A DNA stretch of 38,874 nt, from the NCBI GenBank assembly GCA_019359535.1, contig JAHHHE010000028.1, positions 1 through 38,874 of the forward strand. Reading direction: 5' to 3'. The notes below the pieces were generated by a model. That model saw nothing but the letters and a program-made list of their open reading frames with translations, ran no database searches and was not told the origin of the DNA. Position 1 is the first letter of the stretch, and each line of letters begins with the position of its first letter. A program made the position numbers and the translations under genes. This DNA is from Gloeocapsa sp. UFS-A4-WI-NPMV-4B04 (GTDB taxonomy: Bacteria > Cyanobacteriota > Cyanobacteriia > Cyanobacteriales > Chroococcidiopsidaceae). Shown in pieces: positions 23,882 through 33,700 of the stretch.

Positions 23882-26722
23882 ATGCCCGAAAGTTCTGTTG
23901 CCTCTATCGGTTCCATTGTCAATTGTCGCAATCGCCAGTGGGTTGTATTACCTTCCGAAAATGAAGATATTACTCGCTTGCGTCCATTAAGCGGAAATGA
24001 AGACGAAATAGCTGGAATCTATCGACAACTAAAGCTAGAGGCTATTGAACCAGCAACGTTTCCCTTACCAGACGCAACAAGCATACAAGATCATAAAGCT
24101 GCATTACTACTGATGAATGCAACTCGTCTTTTATTACGGAGCGGTGCAGGGCCTTTTCGGAGCTTAGGACGTATATCATTGCGTACCCGTCCTTATCAAT
24201 TAGTTCCCCTACTAATGGCACTGAGGTTAGAAACAGTACGGCTGTTGATTGCAGATGATGTAGGAATTGGTAAAACAATTGAAGCTGGACTAATTGCTCG
24301 TGAATTGTTAGATCGGAGCGAGGTAAAGCGTTTAGCAGTCCTATGTCCGCCACATTTGTGTGACCAGTGGCAGCAGGAGTTACGCGACAAGTTTCATATT
24401 GATGCCGTAGTAGTACGTTCTGGTACGGCATCCTCATTGGAAAGAGGAGTGCCAAATGGTACTCATATATTTAGTTATTATCGTCACTTGATTGTCAGCC
24501 TAGATTATGCCAAGGCAGAGCGCCGCCGTGCTAGTTTTGTAACTCACTGTCCTGACTTGGTAATTGTAGATGAAGCACATACTTGTACCCGTTCCAGCAA
24601 CAAAGGTACATCCCAGCAGCAACGTCATCAATTAATCGAGCAAATTGCCGAGAAAGGCGATCGCCATCTACTACTACTAACGGCTACTCCTCATAGCGGC
24701 ATTGAAGAGTCTTTTCTGTCATTACTAGGACTGATCAAGCCAGAGTTTGAGCATTTGTCACTTGCTCACCTGACGGAAAAAGAGCGGGACAAATTAGCTA
24801 ATCACTTTGTCCAACGGCGACGGGCAGATGTTAAACAATGGCTAGGCAATGAAACTCCTTTTCCAGAAAGAGAGCCACAAGAACATCCTTACAAATTATC
24901 GAAAGAGTATCGAGAGGTATTTGATGATGTCTACAACTTTGCTCGTGGACTGGTGAAAACAACAACCGGAGAAATGAGTTATGCCCAGCGCCGGGGACGC
25001 TACTGGTCAGCATTAGCTTTAATTCGCTGCGTTATGTCTTCGCCAGCAGCAGCAGTAGCAACGTTGAGTAAGCAAATCGAGAATCAGAAATCGGGAGCCG
25101 GAAGTCAAGAATCTAAAGACTCCCCAGCCTTAGATGAAGAACTGATGAGTTCCTACGTCTTTGATCCTACAGAACAAGAACAGTTTGTAGATACTCAACC
25201 CACCCTAGTTGTAGAACAAGGACAACAGAGCTACGGAGATACAGATAAACGTAAACTTAGAGCCTTTGTGCAAGCGGCGGAGAAGTTGCGAGGTGACAAA
25301 GACGAGAAATTACAAAAAGCGATCGCCTGCATCCAAACTTTACTCCAAGAAGGCTGTAACCCAATTATCTGGTGTCGCTACATTGCTACCGCTAATTATG
25401 TTAGCAATGCTCTCAAGCAAAAGCTAGAGAAAAAAGGTAGCCAAACTATTCGGGTAATTGCGATTACTGGGGAATTATCTGAGGATGAGCGAGAAATCCG
25501 CCTCCAAGATTTGAAGTCCTATCCCCAAAGAGTCCTAGTAGCTACAGATTGCTTAAGCGAAGGCGTGAATCTACAATCACACTTCAACGCTGTTGTTCAC
25601 TACGATTTGCCCTGGAATCCTAACCGCTTGGAACAACGGGAAGGACGTATTGACCGCTATGGTCAGACATCCTTGAAAGTTAAAAGCTACTTACTTTACG
25701 GTCAAGATAATCCCGTAGATGGCGCAGTGCTAGACGTACTAATCCGCAAAGCTGTGAAAATCCATAAGGCTTTGGGAATTACTGTTCCTGTACCGATGGA
25801 TAGCACCACTGTATCGGAAGCAGTATTTAAGTCGCTGTTTGACCGCGCTACTGATGCCGTGCAGTTATCACTGCTAGATTTACTAGATGGTGAGGAATCC
25901 GCTGTTGAGCAAGTACATAAGAATTGGGACGAGGCAGTAGAACGAGAGAAAACTAGCCGCACTCGCTTTGCTCAACGCGCCATCAAACCTGCGGAAGTAG
26001 AACGGGAATTGATTGCCTCTGACGAAATTTTAGGTAACGAGCAGGATGTAGAGCGGTTTGTGCAATCTGCTTGCTCGAACCTAAACTGCGGATTGATCGA
26101 GAAAAAACAAGGTTGGCTGCTGCCTACACCACCCGAATTTCTCAAGTCAGTGATAGGAGATAAGTCGCGGCTACTGACATTTACCACGCCCGCGCCGGAA
26201 GGAGTGGAGTATGTAGGACGAAATCATCCTCTAGTAGAAGGTTTGGGGCGTTACCTCTTAAAAGATGCGTTATCAAATACTAAAGACCCCAAAGCCGCGC
26301 GGTGTGGCTTTACCACAACTAATAGTGTACACAAGCGCACGACTTTATTGTTATTACGGTTACGACATTTGTTAGACAGTTCCAAACACCAAGCATTACT
26401 AGCAGAAGAGTGTGCAGTAGTTGGATTTACTGGTTCTCCCTCCAATCCCATCTGGCTTTCACCCCAAGAGGCAAAGTCTTTAATGGAGCAACTTACCCCA
26501 GTTAGTGATGTTGGTAAAGCAATCAAACAGGTGGAAATAGCAGAACTAATTCAAAGAATCCCAGAATTACAGCCAGATTTGGAACTATTCGCCAAGTCAC
26601 GCTCACACGAACTTTCCCAATCACATCGGCGCGTCAGAGCAATTACTAAAGAAGGGCAGATTCACGTTAAACCCCAGCTACCAATGGATATTTTGGGTGT
26701 TTATATCCTCAAACCAGGGTAG
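23882..26722 (+). CDS. drmD: DrmD-type SNF2 family helicase
   Basis: This 946-residue protein is an SF2/SNF2-type DNA translocase. Residues 1-110 contain the DrmD-like start (IGSIVNCRNRQWVVLPS, RTRPYQLVPLLMALR). The Walker A motif DDVGIGKTIEAG is at about 126-137, the DEAH box (VDEAH) at 229-233 and motif III LLTATPHSG near 263. The C-terminal helicase lobe (about 490-600) has WCRYIATANYV, VLVATDCLSEGVNLQ and the Arg finger motif QREGRIDRYGQ. A low-complexity linker (QKSGAGSQESKDS) lies near 400. DrmD is the SNF2 helicase of class 1 DISARM anti-phage systems, and it is followed here by an adenine methyltransferase as in that class. The following genes are not drmA, drmB and drmC in the usual form. 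It acts in the cytoplasm on DNA. Confidence 0.85.
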   Translation: MPESSVASIGSIVNCRNRQWVVLPSENEDITRLRPLSGNEDEIAGIYRQLKLEAIEPATFPLPDATSIQDHKAALLLMNATRLLLRSGAGPFRSLGRISLRTRPYQLVPLLMALRLETVRLLIADDVGIGKTIEAGLIARELLDRSEVKRLAVLCPPHLCDQWQQELRDKFHIDAVVVRSGTASSLERGVPNGTHIFSYYRHLIVSLDYAKAERRRASFVTHCPDLVIVDEAHTCTRSSNKGTSQQQRHQLIEQIAEKGDRHLLLLTATPHSGIEESFLSLLGLIKPEFEHLSLAHLTEKERDKLANHFVQRRRADVKQWLGNETPFPEREPQEHPYKLSKEYREVFDDVYNFARGLVKTTTGEMSYAQRRGRYWSALALIRCVMSSPAAAVATLSKQIENQKSGAGSQESKDSPALDEELMSSYVFDPTEQEQFVDTQPTLVVEQGQQSYGDTDKRKLRAFVQAAEKLRGDKDEKLQKAIACIQTLLQEGCNPIIWCRYIATANYVSNALKQKLEKKGSQTIRVIAITGELSEDEREIRLQDLKSYPQRVLVATDCLSEGVNLQSHFNAVVHYDLPWNPNRLEQREGRIDRYGQTSLKVKSYLLYGQDNPVDGAVLDVLIRKAVKIHKALGITVPVPMDSTTVSEAVFKSLFDRATDAVQLSLLDLLDGEESAVEQVHKNWDEAVEREKTSRTRFAQRAIKPAEVERELIASDEILGNEQDVERFVQSACSNLNCGLIEKKQGWLLPTPPEFLKSVIGDKSRLLTFTTPAPEGVEYVGRNHPLVEGLGRYLLKDALSNTKDPKAARCGFTTTNSVHKRTTLLLLRLRHLLDSSKHQALLAEECAVVGFTGSPSNPIWLSPQEAKSLMEQLTPVSDVGKAIKQVEIAELIQRIPELQPDLELFAKSRSHELSQSHRRVRAITKEGQIHVKPQLPMDILGVYILKPG

Positions 26723-26804
26723 CCCAAGAATAAATAACCATTTTGACTTTGGTACAGACACGATTGCTTGTGTTTTAAATATTGAATTTTTAATTATAAG
26801 TTTT

Positions 26805-29800
26805 ATGAAAACAGCAGCATCTACAATTACAGCCGTCCAAATTGAAGGTAACTTAATCGCACCAGATATGACCTCTCTGGTGCTGACGGGCAGTATCAAA
26901 GGACAAACACCGGAGGATTTTGGTTTTGCCAAAACGGACAAGCTAGCAGATGAGATTGCTACTGCTTGGGGAGATGCTAAAGCTTATTGGGCAGCGTTTC
27001 AAAGAGCATTAGTAAGGTTGGACGCGGACGAGCCAGCGACAACGATTACCCGCGAGTGGGCAGTTCCACTATTACGGAGTCTCGGCTACAGCCCCGTTTA
27101 CGCTGCTAAAGCTGAAGTGGTGGAGGGACAAACCTATGCAATTTCCCATCGCGCCGAACCAGGGGAAAACAAGCCACCCATCCACATTATAGGTTGTCGG
27201 GTAAAGGTAGATCAACGTCCCCCTAGCGGTACACCCAGGTTATCAGCCCATGCGTTGGTGCAGGAATATCTCAACAAAACAGAACATTTGTGGGCGATCG
27301 CTACTAATGGTTTGCGCTGGCGGTTATTGCGCGACTCTTCCCTAATGACGCGCCTCACCTATATCGAATTTGACCTAGAGCAGATTCTCAACGGCGAGAA
27401 CTTTGCCGAGTTTGGGCTATTTTATCGCCTATTTCACCGTTCCCGCTTGCCTCAAGGAATGGACGATGCGGATAAGTGCTTGCTGGAATACTACCACCAA
27501 GAGGCGCTGCAACAGGGAGGACGAGTACGCGATCGCCTGCGTGATGGTGTAGAAAAAGCTTTGATTCAGCTAGGCACTGGTTTTCTTCAACATCCACATA
27601 ATGAACATTTGCGGCAAAAACTTACCGCTGGTAAAGAATTAACAGAGGTTGCCTATTATCGCCAACTGTTGCGTCTTATTTATCGTCTGCTGTTTCTCAT
27701 GGTCGCAGAATCACGAAATTTATTATTGATAGGAGAAGACCTAGAAAGAGCTAAAATCTACCGTGAATATTACAGTATCGAGCGACTGCGAGAGCTAGCT
27801 GAACGTCCTAGTTGGCAGCGTGAAGGTTTTCAAGATTTATGGCAAGGATTACGCGTAACTTTCCTATTATTTGATGAAAACTGGCGGGGAGAATTATTAG
27901 GATTATCGCCTTTAAATGGTGATCTATTTGGTTCAGGTACGCTGCCAGATTTAGGTGATTATGCAATTGATAATTACGATTTATTGCTAGCAATTCGCTA
28001 CCTGTCGTTGTACCAGGATAAAGGGCAATTGCGGCGCGTGAATTATGGAGCCTTGGACGTTGAAGAATTAGGGAGCGTATATGAAAGTTTATTAGATTTT
28101 CACCCCCAGGTTATTCAGCGTCATGGGATATATCAATTTGTTTTGGTGTTCGGAAGCGATCGCAAAACCACTGGTTCTTACTACACGCCGCCACAATTGG
28201 TACAACAACTAATCAAAACCGCCTTAGAACCTGTAATTACCGAAAAAATTCGCGATCTAAAATCTCATCAAGAATTAGAAAAAGCATTACTGAGCTTAAA
28301 AGTCGTCGATCCAGCTTGTGGTTCTGGTCATTTTCTCTTAGCCGCAGCCCGCCGCATCGGTAAGGAAATAGCAAAAATACGCACTGGGGAAGCAGAACCA
28401 GGTCAAGAACCATTACGTGCCGCAATTAGAGACGTTATTCAAAATTGCATTTATGGCGTAGATTTAAACCCCTTAGCCGTAGATTTGTGCAAAGTGGCGT
28501 TATGGATTGAAGGCTTTTCGCGTGGGTTGCCACTCAACTTTTTAGATCACAGAATTAAGTGTGGCAATTCTCTTGTCGGCGTGATGGACTTGAGTTGTTT
28601 GGATGAGGGGATTCCTGATGAAGCATTCAAGGCGGTAACAGGCGATGATAAGCAGTTATCCGCGCAGTTTAAGAAGCGTAATAAGCAAGAACGGAATAAT
28701 CAAGGTCAATTGTCATTTGGAGATTTGGAAAGCGATCGCGCTCAGTATGGCGAAAGTTGGCGGGAGTTGGGCGAAATTGCAGAAACTACGCCCAAGCAAG
28801 TAAAGCATAAGGAGCAACAATACAAAGATACTCTGGAAAATGTAGGGTGGAGGCGAGACTATTGGGCTTGCAATTTATGGACGGCTGCATGTTTTATGCC
28901 GTTAACACAAGAGAATTTGCAACTATTACCAACAACTGCGGCTTTAAATCAGCTATTACGAGGTAATTTATCAACTCAAAATATAGTTAATGCAGCAAAT
29001 AAGTTAGCTCAAGAAAAGCACTTTTTCCACTGGGCGTTAGAATTTCCTGAAGTGTTTGAAACTGATGGATTTGACTGCGTGTTGGGTAATCCACCTTGGG
29101 AACGAATCAAGTTACAAGAAAAAGAGTTTTTTGCTTCTCGTAGTGCGGAAATTGCTAATGCTAAAAATAAGGCAGCGCGGGAGAAATTGATTAAGAAATT
29201 GCCGCAGAAGAATACAGATTTGGTGCAGGCTTTTAAAGAAGCAAAACGGGATGCTGAAGCGCAGAGTAAATTCCTCAGGGAGTCAGGAAGATTTCCGCTA
29301 ACTGCTATAGGGGATATCAATACTTATGCTGTATTTGCTGAAACTACAAAAAATTTAATTTCTCCTAATGGCAGGGTTGGCGTTATTGTGCCTACAGGCA
29401 TTGCCACTAGCGATACAACAAAATTTTTTTTTGCATCTATAGCTACAAATGGAAAGCTTGATTCTTTATTTGACTTCTTTGAAATCCGTAATTTCTTTAG
29501 CGGTTCAGAAAGTAGAGAAGGATTCTGTATTTTAGTAATTCGTGGTAAAGAGACTAGTCTTCCGGCTAAATTTGTGTTTAAGGTTACCAAACTATCTGAG
29601 ATTGAAAATTTAGATAGACAAGTAAAGATAATGTCTTCTGATTTAAGTCTTCTAAATCCCAACACCAAAAATTGTCCGATTTTCCGTACTCGCATTGATG
29701 CTGAACTTACAAAAAAAATCTATCAGCGCGTACCTGTTTTAGAAAATGAGCAAACAGGTAGCAACCCTTGGGGCATTTCATTTATGACAATGTTTCATAT

Positions 29801-30650
29801 GTCAAATAATAGTGGGTTATTTAGGCATGAGGCTAGTAATGGTTTAGTTCCCCTCTACGAAGCCAAAATGTTTCATCAGTTTGATCACCGTTATTCAACC
29901 TATGAAGGTGCAACACAAGCTAACTTAAATGCTGGTATATTGCCTCAGCTTTCAGATGATATTAAGCAAAATCCTAATTTAACTGTGCAACCCCGTTACT
30001 GGGTTGAAGACATAGAGATAGATAATCAGTTAAGCAACAAGTGGAATAAAAATTGGTTATTGAGTTTTAGAGATGTTACTAATGCAATCAGTGAGCGTAC
30101 TGCTATTTTTAGTTTATTACCTAAAGTTGCTATTGGTAACAATGCTCCGGTTATTTTCGCCAATATTAATCAACCAAATTTAATTAGTTGTTTACTGGCT
30201 AACTTCTGCTCTTTAGTGTTTGATTTTGTTACTCGCCATAAAGTTGGTGGTCTTCATATGAACTTTTTCATAGTCAAACAACTCCCTGTAATTCCTCCAG
30301 AAGCATACACCCAGGAAGATATCAAATTTATTAGTGATCGCGTTCTAGAATTAGTTTACACCGCTTGGGATATGCAACCCTTCGCTCAAGATATGGAATA
30401 TGACGGCGAACCCTTTATTTGGAATCCCAATAGACGCGCATTATTAAGAGCAGAATTAGATGCTTACTATGCCAAACTTTACGGGCTTACCCGCGATGAA
30501 CTGCGATATATTTTAGACCCTGCTGATGTCTACGGCGCAGATTTTCCCAGTGAAACATTCCGGGTATTGAAAAACAATGAAATCAGAGAATTTGGCGAAT
30601 ACCGCACTCAAAGATTAGTTCTAGAAGCATGGGATAACCTTTTTGGTTAA
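26805..30650 (+). CDS. Eco57I/DrmMI-type N6-adenine DNA methyltransferase
   Basis: From the ATG at 26805 the protein is 1281 residues; the longer frame from a GTG at 26697 overlaps drmD and looks less likely. The SAM-binding motif DPACGSGHFLLAAARRIG is near residue 502, followed by YGVDLNPLAVDLCKVALW (about 550), and the catalytic NPPW motif is at about 762-765. These mark an N6-adenine methyltransferase of the Eco57I/PglX/DrmMI kind. The N-terminal 400 residues (about 130-230 are like a restriction-type HSDR_N or recognition region) and the last 300 residues, with a target-recognition feel, are less clear. I see no firm PD-(D/E)XK motif. It lies 82 bases after drmD and 83 before the helicase gene, so it is probably co-transcribed, and would mark host DNA as self. 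Confidence 0.85.
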   Translation: MKTAASTITAVQIEGNLIAPDMTSLVLTGSIKGQTPEDFGFAKTDKLADEIATAWGDAKAYWAAFQRALVRLDADEPATTITREWAVPLLRSLGYSPVYAAKAEVVEGQTYAISHRAEPGENKPPIHIIGCRVKVDQRPPSGTPRLSAHALVQEYLNKTEHLWAIATNGLRWRLLRDSSLMTRLTYIEFDLEQILNGENFAEFGLFYRLFHRSRLPQGMDDADKCLLEYYHQEALQQGGRVRDRLRDGVEKALIQLGTGFLQHPHNEHLRQKLTAGKELTEVAYYRQLLRLIYRLLFLMVAESRNLLLIGEDLERAKIYREYYSIERLRELAERPSWQREGFQDLWQGLRVTFLLFDENWRGELLGLSPLNGDLFGSGTLPDLGDYAIDNYDLLLAIRYLSLYQDKGQLRRVNYGALDVEELGSVYESLLDFHPQVIQRHGIYQFVLVFGSDRKTTGSYYTPPQLVQQLIKTALEPVITEKIRDLKSHQELEKALLSLKVVDPACGSGHFLLAAARRIGKEIAKIRTGEAEPGQEPLRAAIRDVIQNCIYGVDLNPLAVDLCKVALWIEGFSRGLPLNFLDHRIKCGNSLVGVMDLSCLDEGIPDEAFKAVTGDDKQLSAQFKKRNKQERNNQGQLSFGDLESDRAQYGESWRELGEIAETTPKQVKHKEQQYKDTLENVGWRRDYWACNLWTAACFMPLTQENLQLLPTTAALNQLLRGNLSTQNIVNAANKLAQEKHFFHWALEFPEVFETDGFDCVLGNPPWERIKLQEKEFFASRSAEIANAKNKAAREKLIKKLPQKNTDLVQAFKEAKRDAEAQSKFLRESGRFPLTAIGDINTYAVFAETTKNLISPNGRVGVIVPTGIATSDTTKFFFASIATNGKLDSLFDFFEIRNFFSGSESREGFCILVIRGKETSLPAKFVFKVTKLSEIENLDRQVKIMSSDLSLLNPNTKNCPIFRTRIDAELTKKIYQRVPVLENEQTGSNPWGISFMTMFHMSNNSGLFRHEASNGLVPLYEAKMFHQFDHRYSTYEGATQANLNAGILPQLSDDIKQNPNLTVQPRYWVEDIEIDNQLSNKWNKNWLLSFRDVTNAISERTAIFSLLPKVAIGNNAPVIFANINQPNLISCLLANFCSLVFDFVTRHKVGGLHMNFFIVKQLPVIPPEAYTQEDIKFISDRVLELVYTAWDMQPFAQDMEYDGEPFIWNPNRRALLRAELDAYYAKLYGLTRDELRYILDPADVYGADFPSETFRVLKNNEIREFGEYRTQRLVLEAWDNLFG

Positions 30651-30733
30651 TCAATGTCTTCCAATCATCTCAGCAAGCCAAAATATGCGAACTAACTTGT
30701 ACTCATTATGATTAAGTCTAACTATTTAAATAT

Positions 30734-33700
30734 ATGAAAATTACTATTAAGCTTCAAGATTTATTGCAGCAAGATGAAAGCGCAATTACAGCCGCAAGCA
30801 CCTTTATGGCACAAAATTTAGCTTTGCTAGACTGTACAGGCGTTACATCTATTACCCCAGAAAAGTTAGTGCTTTTATTTAATAGCATTCCTAAAAAATG
30901 GGATTTAAAACAACTCGAAGAAATCCTAGATTTTTCTACCCTTACTGTAACCTTCTCTCACCAACTTCAAGAGTGGATTAACCAACATTTAGAACTTGCC
31001 ACAGAAGCGATACCTCAACCCTCTTTTCAAACTAACTTTCAATTCCCAGCATCCAGCCCTCAATCCCTAGATATTTTCAACTTTCGCAACGAAGTTATTG
31101 ACGACTACAGGGACTATATTGAAAGTTTCTTAAGAATCCGCGATCCTAAAGTTAAAGAATTTGTTGACCAAGAGTTAGAGCGGGGACAGCTTTGGAGTGA
31201 TCCCTTAATACAACTAAATCCTACCTATAAAAAAGGTGCGACTGTTACTCAATTAGTGCAACAAGAAGTCCTCCATCCAGAGTGTAATCGCTACTTTTCA
31301 AAAGAAGGCAAACCCTTTCACTTCCACTACCACCAACAACAAGCATTTCTTACAGCACAACGCGGGGAACCCTACGTCCTTACTACAGGAACAGGTTCTG
31401 GTAAAAGTATGACTTATGTTGTGCCTATCTTTGACGATCTCCTACGCCATCCCGAAATTAAAGGAGTAAGGGCAATTCTGGTTTATCCCAGGAATGCCTT
31501 AATTAACTCTCAAAAAGAAGAACTCGATAAGTTTCTGCGTCAGGTTCCCAATATTCATATTCGCGTTGAGCAATACACTGGGCAAGAAAGTTTGGCTAAG
31601 AAAACCGAAATTCAAGAAAATCCACCGCAAATCTTACTCACGAACTACGTGATGCTAGAGCTAATGCTCTCCCGCACCCACGAAGATAAACTGGTTGCTT
31701 CCCCCGATCTCAAATTTCTGGTACTAGATGAATTACATACTTACCGAGGAAGGCAAGGTGCAGATGTTGCGCTTTTAATCCGCAAACTGCGGCAACGCTG
31801 CGGTAAGAGTCTCCTGTGCATCGGCACGAGTGCCACTATGTCTACAGAAGGCTCCCGCGACCATCGCCGTGAAGTAGTAACAGGGGTTGCTAGCAAATTG
31901 TTTGGTGTAGAAATTAAGCCAAATAACGTCATTGATGAAACTTTAGAGCGTTCTATCCAGCGTCCTGCGCCCACGATTGATGAACTAAGAAACAGTATTT
32001 TGGCAGGTTTGTCACCAGAGTTAGCACAAACCTTAAATGCATTCAAAGCACATCCCCTTAGTCATTGGATCGAGATGAATTTCGGTTTAGCAGAACAAGA
32101 GGGGCATCTAGTACGCCGTACACCCATCACCTTAGAATCAGGAGCAACAAACCTTGCTCAACAAACCCAACTATCATCTGAAACTTGTTTAGCAGTTTTC
32201 AAACGAATGTTTCTTTGGGGAAGTAAAACTAAGGGACTTGCTTTTCGCTTGCATCAGTTTATTTCTCAGGGAGGTAGTGTTTACGCCACGATTGAAAGTC
32301 GAGACAAACGTATTCTCACTCTCGAAGGTCAATATACTACTACAGAAAACCGCATACTTTATCCCCTTGTCTTTTGCAGGGAATGTGGACAGGACTATTA
32401 TGTTGTGCGCTACGATGCTGACAACCAAAGTGTTTTACCACAGTTGCCTACCGCTTTAGATATCAGTCCTGACGATGCGGATATCAGTGAAGGCTACCTG
32501 ACGCTAGACGATCCAGAACTCTGGGACTCCAGTGATGAAGAGAGGCTTCCTGACTCTTGGTTTACAGAAACCAAAAAGAAAGGGCGCGTTGCCAAGAAGG
32601 ACTATGCCAAGTTGATTCCTCAACAACTGCAAGTGCTACCTGACGGTAAAGCTACAACCTCTCTGGTACAAGGAGTTAGCTGTTGGTTTGTCCGCAAACC
32701 ATTTTCCGTTTGTCTCAACTGTGGTGTAGTGCATGACGGGCGCAAAAATGAATTCACTAAACTGTCTCGTCTCAGCAGCGAAGGACGCAGTACCGCAACT
32801 ACTTTGCTTTCTCTTTCTACTACCAGTCGGCTTAAAAAAGTCTTCACAGGTGAAAAAGCTCAAGCTGCTAAAATCCTCAGCTTTACCGATAACCGTCAAG
32901 ATGCCTCATTGCAGGCAGGACATTTCAATGATTTCGTGCAAACCAGTTTCTTACGCGCAGCACTTTTGGGCGCACTTCAGGCAAAGGGTCAATTAACCTA
33001 CAGCGAGCTAGCCAACGAAGTTGTCAATCAAATGGGAATATCTCAAACTGACTACGCCAAGCAACCAGCCGAGTTTGGTAGAGGTAAACAGCGCAACGAA
33101 GAAGCCTTCCGTAAGCTGATCGAATACCGCCTTTACGAAGACTTGCGGCGGGGATGGCGTATTGTCCAACCTAATCTGGAACAGTGTGGGCTACTGGCAA
33201 TTGAATATGATGGTCTGCTGGAACAATGTGTTAATAACGCCCTTTGGCAAAAACACCGCCATCCCGTTTTGCTGCAAGCCAGTCCTCAAGAACGTTTTAT
33301 TGCTTCTCTCGCCTTTCTTAACCAGTTACGCCGGGAATTGGCTATTGATGCCAAACTCATGCAGCCAGATCAACAAGACCAATTGAAAAGCGATGTTTTT
33401 CAGACGATTAAAGAACCTTGGGTATTTGATGAGAATGAACAGTTCTACAAAGCGACTTGGGCAACCACAACTAGCGGCACTAACGAAAAAGCCAAAGTCA
33501 AGCTTACACCTAAAAGCAAAATTGGTCGATTCTTGCGATCACCTAAAGCTTGGCCACTGCGAAGTCAACCCTTAACGGATGAAGAGTACAACAGCTTAAT
33601 CGCCGCCTTAATTAACGCCCTTTGTGATGCTGGTTATTTAGTGCAACAGAAATCTGAGGTACAGCTACGCATCGATTCTTTATTGTGGAAAGCTAAACTC

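Noticed and set aside
26697..26804. N-terminal extension of the methyltransferase beginning at a GTG overlapping drmD.
   Set aside because: The extension is not similar in composition to the rest and has no ribosome-binding site; the ATG at 26805 is preferred.
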